64,000 bases of DNA, taken from contig NZ_VDMN01000002.1 of the NCBI RefSeq assembly GCF_006335145.1, positions 1-64,000 on the forward strand, in the 5' to 3' direction. Of this stretch, positions 56,602 to 64,000 are shown piece by piece. Source of the stretch: Aliirhizobium smilacinae. GTDB lineage: Bacteria; Pseudomonadota; Alphaproteobacteria; Rhizobiales; Rhizobiaceae. Position 1 is the first letter of the stretch. The number at the start of each line of letters is the position of its first letter. Both the position numbers and the translations under genes were made by a program. The notes under the pieces were generated by a model. The model did not search any database and was not told the DNA's origin. It was given only the letters and a program-made list of their open reading frames with translations.

Positions 56602-57296
56602 AAGGCCTGAGACAAGAAGATTCCGGCAGGTCATTGCCACACCATACGAGCAATGTCAGCGAGATCGTGTTCCGGCAGTTGCGCGAGGATATCATCCTCG
56701 GCGTCCTGCCGCCGGCGACGAAGATCAAGCTGGAGCAAGCAAGGCAACGTTATTCGATCAGCGTTTCGTCTCTTCGTGAAATTCTCTACAGGCTGACTGC
56801 GGAAAACCTGGTGATCGCGGAAGGGCAGCGCGGCTTTGAAGTCAGCCCTGTTTCCCGGCAAGAACTGATGGAGCTTGCCGACCTTCGCATCGTGCTGGAA
56901 TGCCACGCGATTGCTCTGTCCTTTGCACTAGGCGATCTGGAATGGGAAGGCCGGATCGTCGCTGCGCATCACAGGCTGGTAGCGGTAGAGCGGAAGCTTT
57001 TGGCAGGCGATACCTCACGCACGATCGACTGGGTACGCTATGATTGGGAATTCCACCAGGCCATCGTTTCCGCCTGCAATTCTGCAACCTTGATGCAGAG
57101 CCTTTCCTCGGTTTTCGACCGCTTTCTTCGTTACCACATGCTCGCCGAGAATTTTCGCGGGCAGGCAGTTGTCGACGACCACCAATTGTTGTTCGAACTG
57201 GCGTTGAAAAAGGATGCGGAGGCAGCGCAACGCTGCCTCCGCCGGCATGTTCGAAGCGGTATGGACCATATCCTTAAATCCCAAGCCTACCCTTAA
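56598..57296 (+). CDS. FCD-type GntR regulator, second tandem copy
   Basis: The 232-aa protein overlaps the previous regulator by 4 bp and is its paralogue. Both share SxLREILxRL, the AEGQRGFEV wing and GDTSR..W.RYDWEFHQ in the ligand domain. The start is ATG 56598. Two coupled FCD regulators could heterodimerise or divide target promoters. Confidence 0.88.
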   Translation: MKGLRQEDSGRSLPHHTSNVSEIVFRQLREDIILGVLPPATKIKLEQARQRYSISVSSLREILYRLTAENLVIAEGQRGFEVSPVSRQELMELADLRIVLECHAIALSFALGDLEWEGRIVAAHHRLVAVERKLLAGDTSRTIDWVRYDWEFHQAIVSACNSATLMQSLSSVFDRFLRYHMLAENFRGQAVVDDHQLLFELALKKDAEAAQRCLRRHVRSGMDHILKSQAYP

Positions 57297-57488
57297 CTGC
57301 TCCTTAAAAGAAACGAGCCGCCGAACAGGATATTCTGTGTGTGAAGTTGCTGACTCCATGGGATTTCACAGCGCAGCAGTGGCATATTTATAAGAATTCC
57401 AGAGAATTTCGCGAATCGAAAGTCCAAACGCGTCAGCTTGCCGGCTGCAATATAGCCGACTGCTGATCTTTCTTAATCCTGCGGGGGG

Positions 57489-57785
57489 TCAGAAGGGATC
57501 TCCGATCCAATCTTCGTGCCCGTGACGGATGCGTATCACAAAAACACTCTCATCATCGTTGATCCGATAAACCACCAACTGAGCCTTGAAAGGATGTATT
57601 CTGACAGGCGGAGAAATCTCATCCCGCTCACGCGCCAATCGAGGGGTTGCGGCAATGAGATCGAGCACAGCAAAAAGTTCATCGTGATATCGTTTGGCGA
57701 CCACGGTTCCAAAGGTGCGGAGACCTTGTTCAGCGATCGCAACGATGTCCTCTTCAGCTTCGGCAGAGAGGCTGAATGGCATCAA
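57489..57785 (-). CDS. parE: ParE/RelE-family toxin
   Basis: The 98-aa protein has the ParE fold markers: LSAEAEEDIVAIAEQGLRTFG at the start, ARERDEISPPVRIHPFKAQLVVYRI, and the C-terminal VFVIRIRHGHEDW. ParE toxins inhibit gyrase. The gene follows its antitoxin with a 4-bp overlap. Confidence 0.9.
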   Translation of the reverse strand: MMPFSLSAEAEEDIVAIAEQGLRTFGTVVAKRYHDELFAVLDLIAATPRLARERDEISPPVRIHPFKAQLVVYRINDDESVFVIRIRHGHEDWIGDPF

Positions 57786-58036
57786 TCACGTCCGCCGGTG
57801 ATCTCGGCCCGCGCAACGGCGCTGGCGAACAACTCGTCCTTAGAACGGGTTCCAACGCCACTCCTGATCCCGTCATCGACGAAACGCTGCATCGCTGCAA
57901 TTTTGTCAGAGCGAGTCTGGTCTCTGCGGATAAGGTCCCTGACGTAATCACTCACGTTTGAATATCGGCCAGTCTTGGCTTGCGCTTCGACCCAGTCTTT
58001 CATTGGGTCGGGGAGAGACACATTCATTGTCGCCAT
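57782..58036 (-). CDS. parD: ParD-family antitoxin
   Basis: The 84-aa protein begins with the ribbon-helix-helix ATMNVSLPDPMKDWVEAQAK, then GRYSNVSDYVRDLIRRD, typical of ParD/CopG-like antitoxins that bind their own promoter. The C-terminal half would neutralise ParE. Confidence 0.9.
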   Translation of the reverse strand: MATMNVSLPDPMKDWVEAQAKTGRYSNVSDYVRDLIRRDQTRSDKIAAMQRFVDDGIRSGVGTRSKDELFASAVARAEITGGRD

Positions 58037-58396
58037 TATAGTCTCCTTGAGGCTTCAAAATACTCCGTTATGGCAAAGTTTGTCAAAGGCCAAAACTGCA
58101 AATGAAACTCCTGATGCAATGCGAATCGACCGCTCCAGATTTTGCCGTATGCCCCGATTTCCAACTGACCGAAACAGAACGGATATCCTGAAACCTGCAT
58201 ATAGTTGAGCACCAGGTACACACCCAGCCGCCACCATATCCGCCTCACCGAACATTTCGCCGATAGCTGAGTGCCTCCGGTCGCAATATCTCCTGACGCC
58301 AGTTCATAGCCCAGGGCACTTCAATGAATAGTATAATATTATTCGATCATGCCGTTGGTTTGGCTATGGTTTGAGCCATATCAAGGAGCCATGCCA
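58037..58396. other. Intergenic region with a near-perfect palindrome before the aroQ paralogue
   Basis: Most of these 360 bases carry no gene. GAATAGTAT (58326-58334) and ATATTATTC (58336-58344) form an AT-rich palindrome with one mismatch, about 52 bp before the start at 58397. It may be an operator. Confidence 0.5.
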
Positions 58397-58855
58397 ATGA
58401 CGTCTCTCCCTACGGTTTTTTTCCTGAACGGTCCGAATGCCAATCTTTACGGCCTCGACAAGTCCGGAACCTATGGAAGCGAAAGTTTCCAATCGATCGG
58501 TGATCGGTGTCACGCCCATGCGGCGACAATCGGTATTCAGCTCGATTTCCGGCAATCCAACCATGAAGGACAGATCGTCGACTGGATTCAGGAAGCGCGA
58601 CAGGCGGCAAACGGTCTGGTGATAAATGCGGCCGGCCTGACCTATAGCTCTATCCCGATCCTGGACGCATTGCTCGCCTATGACGGCCCCATCATCGAAG
58701 CGCATATGAGCAATATCTGGAAACGTGAGCCGTTCCGCCATAATTCTTACGTTTCCAAGGCCGCCACGGGCGTAATCGCCGGTCTGGGCGCACTCGGCTA
58801 CGAGCTCGCCCTCACGGCGGTCGCAACGCTGATCCGGCAGGGTGGTTCGAAATGA
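58397..58855 (+). CDS. Divergent type II dehydroquinase paralogue
   Basis: The 152-aa protein clearly has the AroQ fold (FFLNGPNANLYG, DFRQSNHEGQIVDWIQEA, IEAHMSNIWKREPFRHNSY) with the catalytic Tyr (TYG) and the Glu/His pair of IEAH. However, GLDKSGTYG replaces GEREPAIYG, so the mobile-loop Arg is Asp with Lys next to it. ATG 58397 is chosen because AAGGAG is well spaced from it but too close to 58391. Activity on dehydroquinate is doubtful; a related substrate is possible. Confidence 0.82.
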   Translation: MTSLPTVFFLNGPNANLYGLDKSGTYGSESFQSIGDRCHAHAATIGIQLDFRQSNHEGQIVDWIQEARQAANGLVINAAGLTYSSIPILDALLAYDGPIIEAHMSNIWKREPFRHNSYVSKAATGVIAGLGALGYELALTAVATLIRQGGSK

Positions 58856-59026
58856 CTCGACCTACCTGCTGCTCTACAATGCATTCTGATTTCGAGGCCT
58901 GAAACAATGCGCTGAGCCGCAAGGCATCGAGCTTCGCCGCAGTGAAGATATCAACAATTCCGATACCATTCGCTCGGTGCCCGTCATCAACCCGGAACTC
59001 GTCGTCGATCTAGGGCCATGACCCTG

Positions 59027-59944
59027 TCAGGCAGGACAGAACATGCCGCCCTTGGCGAAGGCCTCGCGAAGATAGTCGGCAAACGCTTGTACAGCAGGAC
59101 GAAGGCCGTTCCGAGTGAGACGCAGAAAGGTGACGGTCGCGGGCGCAAGCGGTTCCGAGATAGGCAGCAGAGCGATCCTGCTGCCGTCATAGCCGATCGT
59201 CGTGCGAGGCAGGACGTTGTGCAGGGAGTAGCCCTGACCATGGCCGACAAGCCCGCGTATGAGCTCGGATGAGCGGGTCTTGAAGGCAACCTGTGGCTCC
59301 AGTCCGCAGGTTGCGAACAGCGAGAAGAAATAATCCCGCGAATGCGGAAGGTCGAGCAAGATGAAGGGTTCATCGGCAAGTTCGGCCAGACTGATTTCGT
59401 CGCGACCTGCCAACGGATGGCTGGCGGCGACAAGCGCATAGGGCGGCAGGTCGGCAAGCTTCTCACCGGTTATCTCGTCTGGTACCGCGAAGTGATAAGA
59501 AAGTGCCAGTTCCGCGCAGCCCGAAACGAGGTGGCCGATCAATTCCTGCTGGTCGCCCTCCTCGAGCTTTACCGAAATGCCCGGATAGCGCTGCGCAAAG
59601 CCGGACAGAAGAGCCGGCATGAAGCGGATAGCCAGTGTCGGGAAACTGCCGACAACGATCTCGCCACGCAGAGAATCGCCGAGCGCCTGTGCGCTGTTGG
59701 CAAAATCCCGGGCGTGGCTGAGCAGTCGCCGGGCATCGTTGACATAACGCTGGCCGGCCGCCGACAGGGTGACGCCGCGAGCGTGATGGCGGATGAAGAT
59801 CTGGATACCGAGCTGCGCTTCTACCTGCGCCAGCGCCGTTGAGATCGAAGGCTGCGACACGTTCAGTCTGCGGGCCGCCTCCGTGACGCTTCCACAGTCT
59901 GCCGTCTCAACGACATAGCGGAGTACACGAAGAGACGTGTTCAT
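59027..59944 (-). CDS. LysR-family transcriptional regulator
   Basis: The 305-aa protein has the LysR helix-turn-helix (DCGSVTEAARRLNVSQPSIS, about 17-36) and an effector domain with EIVVGSFPTLAIRFMPALLS. It stands between the dehydroquinase paralogue, toward which it is convergent, and the TRAP operon, from which it diverges across 814 bp. Target is uncertain. Confidence 0.9.
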   Translation of the reverse strand: MNTSLRVLRYVVETADCGSVTEAARRLNVSQPSISTALAQVEAQLGIQIFIRHHARGVTLSAAGQRYVNDARRLLSHARDFANSAQALGDSLRGEIVVGSFPTLAIRFMPALLSGFAQRYPGISVKLEEGDQQELIGHLVSGCAELALSYHFAVPDEITGEKLADLPPYALVAASHPLAGRDEISLAELADEPFILLDLPHSRDYFFSLFATCGLEPQVAFKTRSSELIRGLVGHGQGYSLHNVLPRTTIGYDGSRIALLPISEPLAPATVTFLRLTRNGLRPAVQAFADYLREAFAKGGMFCPA

Positions 59945-60758
59945 AGTTTCAACCTATCAAGTGCGGCAGATAGCAATATTTTCCGATGCTAAGACCTTCG
60001 GCATCACCCGTCCAGCTTAATTTATTAGCAGAATGACAGTTCGAAGCATCGGTGACTGCAGAATAGGCATTGCGATCACGCAGGACCACTGCACGGAAAA
60101 CCACTCGATCCGCGCAATTCGACATGCACCAATCATTGTCGCCTTAAGTCTTTCCCGTGACTAGACGGACAGACGAACACATAGACGGTGTCTGCACTAA
60201 CCCACCACGGCGAGGATCGGACGAGCACATCCATGTCCGTCCGGTTGCCATGAGCTTAGTCGCCTTTCCCACCGCTCTGCCGCACGGCCTGCAGAGCGCC
60301 TGCCATCACGGCTATATCGCACCGTTCCGGTTTCTTTCATTCCCCCCTGTACCTCTGACAGTGATCGTTACCGAGGTTGGGAAGGCGATACCGTCGCCGC
60401 TGTGGGAGGTTTTTTCTACGCTCGAAGCATGTCCGAGATCGAGAGGCGCCCGATCCCCACATGCCGTGGGATAGCCGAGCAACCATTTTCACTGATCGAA
60501 ACCGACCCTGAACAACGTTTGGTGTTCCCAATTCGAGATAGGCCGAAACTAAGCAAAGACTATCTATCTCACGAAACGAGATAGCGTAGCCCTATGCGAG
60601 GAATTGTTGGTTGATATAGGCATTAATAATTCCCCAAGTGACTGAAAAATAATCAAATTAAAGCGATATAATGCCTAATTTATAAGCCGTCCGCACCTTG
60701 CGTTTCCTGCCTTTCATCAAGAGTATTTCGGCAGAAACGATAAAAGAGGGTGATCGAA
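59945..60758. other. Long intergenic region before the TRAP operon
   Basis: No gene is supported in these 814 bases. TAGGCATTA (60617-60625) and TAATGCCTA (60669-60677) are perfect inverted repeats 43 bases apart, ending about 82 bp before the TRAP binding-protein start. They could be paired operator half-sites. The rest is unusually AT-rich near 60590-60690. Confidence 0.5.
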
Positions 60759-61742
60759 ATGCTCATGATGAAAAAAATCGGCTTCGCTTTCGGCATGCTG
60801 GCCGGCGTGCTGTCCGCCGATCTGGCGGCGGCTCAGACGAAGATGCGGCTCGCGGTGGAAACCACCGGTGGCGACCCCACCAACGTGATGCTCACCACCT
60901 TCCGCGACGAGCTCAAGAAGACGAGCGGCGATGCATTTTCCATCGAATTCGCCGATGGCGGATCGCTCGGCGACGAGAACGCGCTGGCCGAACTCATCCG
61001 TGCCGGCGTGGTCGAAGTCATCCCGCTCGGCTCCGATGGCGTTGCCGCTCTGGATGCGAAATTCTCCATCTTTGATACGCCCTTCCTGTTTTCCGGCAAA
61101 GAGCAGGCACGCGCAGCACTCGACGGCGAACTCGGTCAGATCATGGCCGCCTCGTTGAAGGAAAAGGCCAATCTCGAGGTCCTGGCCTTTGGCGAACTCG
61201 GCGTGCGCGTGATCAGCAACTCCAAGCGTGCAATTTCCACTCCAAAGGACCTGAGCGGCCTCAAAATCCGAACGCCGAACAGCCCGACACGCATCATGGC
61301 GTTCCAGACCCTCGGTGCTGCACCGACCACTCTTGCCCTCGGCGAAGTTTACATGGGTCTGAAGCAGGGCATCATCGACGGTCAGGAAAACCCGCTTTCC
61401 GTTATCAAGGAGTTCTCGCTGTTCGAGACGCAGTCCCACATTTCGCTGACCAACCATATCTACACCCCGATCACCCTGGTCATGAACGGCGCGGCATTCG
61501 ATGCTCTGCCCGACGATCTCAAGGCCAAGGTGAAGGCCGCCGCCAAGGCCAGCGTCGAGAAGACCCGCACCCTTTCAGATGAAAGCGACACGAAACTCGT
61601 TGCCGAGTTCGAGAAGGTTGGCGTGACGGTAACCAAGCCCGACATCGCAGCCTTCCAGTCCGCTGCAGCCCCGGTTCGTATCAAGATTGCGGAAGTGGTC
61701 ACCCCGGAATTTATGACCAAGGTTGAGGAGACGCTTCGTTGA
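60759..61742 (+). CDS. TRAP transporter substrate-binding protein (DctP family)
   Basis: The 327-aa protein starts at ATG 60759, 8 bases after AAGAGGG; an in-frame GTG at 60750 overlaps that site. A signal peptide (ending AAA near 22) precedes the DctP fold. The carboxylate-binding Arg lies in LSGLKIRTPNSPTRIMAF, and ALGEVYMGLKQGIIDGQENP is the family hallmark. It binds an organic acid for the permeases at 62542 and 63060. Confidence 0.92.
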   Translation: MLMMKKIGFAFGMLAGVLSADLAAAQTKMRLAVETTGGDPTNVMLTTFRDELKKTSGDAFSIEFADGGSLGDENALAELIRAGVVEVIPLGSDGVAALDAKFSIFDTPFLFSGKEQARAALDGELGQIMAASLKEKANLEVLAFGELGVRVISNSKRAISTPKDLSGLKIRTPNSPTRIMAFQTLGAAPTTLALGEVYMGLKQGIIDGQENPLSVIKEFSLFETQSHISLTNHIYTPITLVMNGAAFDALPDDLKAKVKAAAKASVEKTRTLSDESDTKLVAEFEKVGVTVTKPDIAAFQSAAAPVRIKIAEVVTPEFMTKVEETLR

Positions 61743-62545
61743 CCGCGACAGCATCCCCGTCTCCGGCGAAAGCCGGAGACTACCCGCAGTTTCGCTATGA
61801 CGGTTCAGGCGACCTGGCGCGCATCGGATTGATCTACATTGCCTCCAGCGTTGTGATGGAAGAGGAGATGTGGGCGATGTCCGCCAAGGGCGTCTCCACC
61901 CATACTGCCCGGATCAAGCTGCCGAAGGTGACGGTTCAGGGCATCGAAGAGATGATGAACGCGCCAGAGCTGGAAGTCGCTGCACGCATGGCCGGCGCCG
62001 CCCCGATCGATGTGCTGCTGTTCGGCGGTACAAGCGCCTCGTTCCTCCACGGCACGGCATACGACAAGGCACTTATTGATAAGATCCGACAGTGGGTGCC
62101 GGGTCCCAAGGTAACGACGGCATCGACGGCAACCTTGGCAGCGCTCAATCAGGTAAAGGCCGGCAAGGTGGCGCTTGCTACCCCGTATCTGCCGGAGATC
62201 CATGAGCGGGCCATCCGGTTTCTGGAGGAGAACGGGCACGCGGTCGTCAAAAGCGGATACCTGAGCATATCGGATGACCACGCACTGGCGGAGGTCTCGA
62301 TCGAGGAAGTCTACGACCACGTGCTGTCCGTCGATCATCCAGATGCCAGCGCAATCTTCATATCATGCACCAACTTCCGGTCCGTCGGCGCCATCGAAGT
62401 GCTTGAGGATCGTCTGGGCAAGCCTGTGATATCGGCAAACCAAGCATCCTTTTGGCACTGCCTCGAGCTTACCGGAGTCGCCGGGAGCCGTCCCGGCTAC
62501 GGCCGCCTTTTCGACGGCTATACCGCAAAGGGAGACGAAGAATGA
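61739..62545 (+). CDS. Arylmalonate decarboxylase/maleate isomerase-family protein
   Basis: The 268-aa Asp/Glu-racemase-superfamily protein starts at TTG 61739, overlapping the previous stop as TTGA, after GAGGAGA. The first catalytic position reads FGGTSASF (95-102) with Gly97 where maleate isomerase has Cys. The second keeps Cys210 in ISCTNFRS. One Cys plus Gly is the pattern of arylmalonate decarboxylase, and the SRPGYGRLFDG ending also resembles that enzyme. Lying inside a TRAP operon, it probably acts on the imported acid. Confidence 0.78.
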   Translation: MTATASPSPAKAGDYPQFRYDGSGDLARIGLIYIASSVVMEEEMWAMSAKGVSTHTARIKLPKVTVQGIEEMMNAPELEVAARMAGAAPIDVLLFGGTSASFLHGTAYDKALIDKIRQWVPGPKVTTASTATLAALNQVKAGKVALATPYLPEIHERAIRFLEENGHAVVKSGYLSISDDHALAEVSIEEVYDHVLSVDHPDASAIFISCTNFRSVGAIEVLEDRLGKPVISANQASFWHCLELTGVAGSRPGYGRLFDGYTAKGDEE

Positions 62546-63060
62546 ACGAAGTTGTCGCCCCGACGCCAAGCGAGATTCTGCGCGAGGACATCACCCGCCA
62601 TTCGAAGCTGCGCAGCATGTTCACGTGGTTGGTCGAGACCGCCGCCATCATGCTGCTGATATTCCTGGTCGGCCTCGTGCTGGCCAATTCGCTTGGACGC
62701 TATCTTTTCTCCATGCCGCTACCCTGGACCGAGGAGGTCGTGACGGCGCTGCTGATGTGGCTCGGTGCGCTCGGCATCACCATCGGCGCGCTCAAGAACG
62801 AACTCATCAGCTGCGCCATCTGGACACGCCGCCTGACCGGCCTCTCCAGCTATGCGCTGGTGATATTCCAGTCGGTCTTTTCCATCGCTGTCGTGGTCGT
62901 GATCGGAGTTCTGGCCTGGCGCTACCTGGGAATTTTCGGTTCCGACCGTACGCCGATCCTCGGCATATCCAAGGGCGTGGCGATTTCGGGGATCCTGGCA
63001 ACCTGCGTCGGCCTGGGCATCGCCTTCGCCTTCAACATCATCGAGGGGAGGAAGAACTGA
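62542..63060 (+). CDS. TRAP transporter small permease (DctQ family)
   Basis: The 172-aa protein starts at ATG 62542, overlapping the previous stop as ATGA, with GGGAGACGAAG upstream. Four predicted membrane helices and the SMPLPWTEEVVTALLMWLGA segment between helices 1 and 2 are typical of DctQ. Its stop shares one base with the start of the large permease. Confidence 0.9.
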   Translation: MNEVVAPTPSEILREDITRHSKLRSMFTWLVETAAIMLLIFLVGLVLANSLGRYLFSMPLPWTEEVVTALLMWLGALGITIGALKNELISCAIWTRRLTGLSSYALVIFQSVFSIAVVVVIGVLAWRYLGIFGSDRTPILGISKGVAISGILATCVGLGIAFAFNIIEGRKN

Positions 63061-64000
63061 TGCTCGGTCTTGCAGCCATTACACTCTTCGTTCTATGCGC
63101 TTTCGTGCTGATCGGCCTGCCGATCGTGATATCGCTCGCCGCATCGGTCCTGTTCTTCCTGGCTTTCAGCGGCGGCTGGGAGCTGGCATTGCCTCAGCAG
63201 ACGCTCGGCGGTGTCGGAGACTATATCCTCATCACACTACCGCTCTTCATCCTTGCCGGCGGCATCATGAATGCCACCGGGATCGCCGACAAGCTGTTCG
63301 ATTTCGGTGTCGCACTGGTGGGGTGGATGCGCGGTGGCCTGGCCCATGTCGATGTCGTCGCAAGCGTCATGTTCGGCGGCATGATCGGCACCTCGGTCGC
63401 CGACCTAGCCGGCAGCGGATCGATCACCATTCCCAAGCTCAAGGCACATGGCTATCCGGGACCGTTCGCGGCGGCAGTGACGGCGACATCCTCAGGCATC
63501 GGCGTTCTCATTCCGCCAAGTTCGCCGATGATCCTCTACTCTGCCGTTACCGGCACGTCGCTCGGGGCGCTTTTCCTGGCCGGCGTCGTCCCGGGGCTCC
63601 TGATGGCCGTGGTGATGATGATCACCATCTCCATCCTCGCACGCCGCAACGGATGGAAGGCCATGGGAACGTTCCAGTGGTCAGAGGTCATTCGTACGGG
63701 AAAGTACGCCATACTGCCGCTTGGCATGCCGGGGCTCATCCTCTTCGGCCTGATGTTCGGTGTCTTCACCGCTACAGAAGCGGGGGCGTTCGCTGTTGCC
63801 TATGCGCTAATCCTCGCTGCCGTCGTCTATCGGACATTGACATTCGCCAATCTGCGCCGCGCGATGGTCGATTCCTGCATTCTGACCGGCGAAGTGCTGA
63901 TGGTCGTAGGCTTCTCTACGGCGCTCGGCTGGGCGCTCTCGCAAGCCGGGGTGCCCGCAGCGCTGGCTAACGGGCTTGAAACGGTCTTCCCGTTCGAAAA
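63060..64000 (+). CDS. TRAP transporter large permease (DctM family), cut by the window end
   Basis: The frame from ATG 63060 encodes at least 313 residues of the multi-helix DctM permease. Landmarks are LPLFILAGGIMNATGIADKL, GGMIGTSVADLAGSGSITIP and SSGIGVLIPPSSPMILY. It runs off the window, with over 100 residues of a usual 425 missing. It would use a sodium or proton gradient to import the DctP ligand. Confidence 0.92.
   Translation, partial: MLGLAAITLFVLCAFVLIGLPIVISLAASVLFFLAFSGGWELALPQQTLGGVGDYILITLPLFILAGGIMNATGIADKLFDFGVALVGWMRGGLAHVDVVASVMFGGMIGTSVADLAGSGSITIPKLKAHGYPGPFAAAVTATSSGIGVLIPPSSPMILYSAVTGTSLGALFLAGVVPGLLMAVVMMITISILARRNGWKAMGTFQWSEVIRTGKYAILPLGMPGLILFGLMFGVFTATEAGAFAVAYALILAAVVYRTLTFANLRRAMVDSCILTGEVLMVVGFSTALGWALSQAGVPAALANGLETVFPFE

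Noticed and set aside
58860..59020. Possible C-terminal gene fragment ending IRSVPVINPELVVDLGP before a TGA at 59019-59021.
   Set aside because: It looks protein-like but I cannot name a family, and an upstream in-frame stop leaves only about 40 codons. Too weak to annotate.
60157..60474. 105-codon frame in the long region before the TRAP operon.
   Set aside because: No ribosome binding site, Pro/His/Arg-rich translation without domain; likely chance.
63095..63970. 291-codon plus-strand frame within the last gene.
   Set aside because: It is an out-of-frame reading of the DctM permease, which is open in another frame from 63060 to the window end.

Overview
The window looks like a chromosomal or chromid segment of an alphaproteobacterium of the Rhizobium/Agrobacterium group. 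The grounds are the moderately GC-rich coding, the rhizobial arrangement of the protocatechuate genes (pcaQ divergent from pcaDCHGB, with pcaIJF and pcaR alongside), the many ABC and TRAP uptake systems, and the density of FCD-type GntR, LysR and IclR regulators. Species cannot be decided by reading alone.

Layout. 0-1.2 kb: tRNA-Asn(GTT, minus) and tRNA-Lys(CTT, plus), otherwise empty. 1.2-9.4 kb: a GntR/FCD repressor, whose promoter contains a perfect 9-5-9 inverted repeat, and a peptide/nickel-type ABC importer (binding protein, two permeases, two ATPases) interleaved with two DapA/NanA-family Schiff-base lyases. 9.4-13 kb: a decayed tRNA-like sequence, a terminator-like leader, then three alpha/beta hydrolases and an isochorismatase-like hydrolase. 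13-18 kb: a winged-helix/NB-ARC regulator, a GNAT acetyltransferase and Ohr. 18-26 kb: an OmpR-type two-component system, a Tat-exported hydrolase, a frameshifted DipZ-like thiol-redox protein, another exported hydrolase and an ABC-F ATPase. 26-29.2 kb: a debris zone with a broken AraC gene, hipBA and a deleted integrase. 29.5-34 kb: a six-gene minus-strand operon in which every product appears to be exported or membrane-bound (two hydrolases, a carboxymuconolactone-decarboxylase-like protein, a cupin, a cytochrome P460-like protein, a DUF4405 membrane cytochrome). 34-39.9 kb: LysR, MFS exporter, tandem aldo/keto reductases, ApbE and a small exported FMN-binding-like protein.

40-57.3 kb is one coherent catabolic region. 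The minus-strand operon 53.7->48.3 kb (family-3 binding protein, type II dehydroquinase, two permeases, ATPase, shikimate-dehydrogenase-like protein, Gfo/Idh oxidoreductase) diverges from a bifunctional 3-dehydroshikimate dehydratase and two overlapping paralogous GntR regulators. Together these would import quinate- or shikimate-like acids and convert them to protocatechuate. The adjacent pca genes encode ring cleavage and conversion to succinyl-CoA plus acetyl-CoA. 57.5-58 kb holds a parDE module. 58.4-60 kb holds a divergent dehydroquinase paralogue and a LysR gene. 60.7-64 kb is a TRAP transporter operon containing an arylmalonate-decarboxylase-like enzyme; its large permease runs off the window end.

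The best candidates for something undescribed are the all-exported redox/hydrolase operon near an ApbE/FMN-binding pair, the quinate/shikimate operon built on an amino-acid-type ABC importer with tandem regulators, the TRAP/AMDase-like operon, and the importer locus with two lyases.
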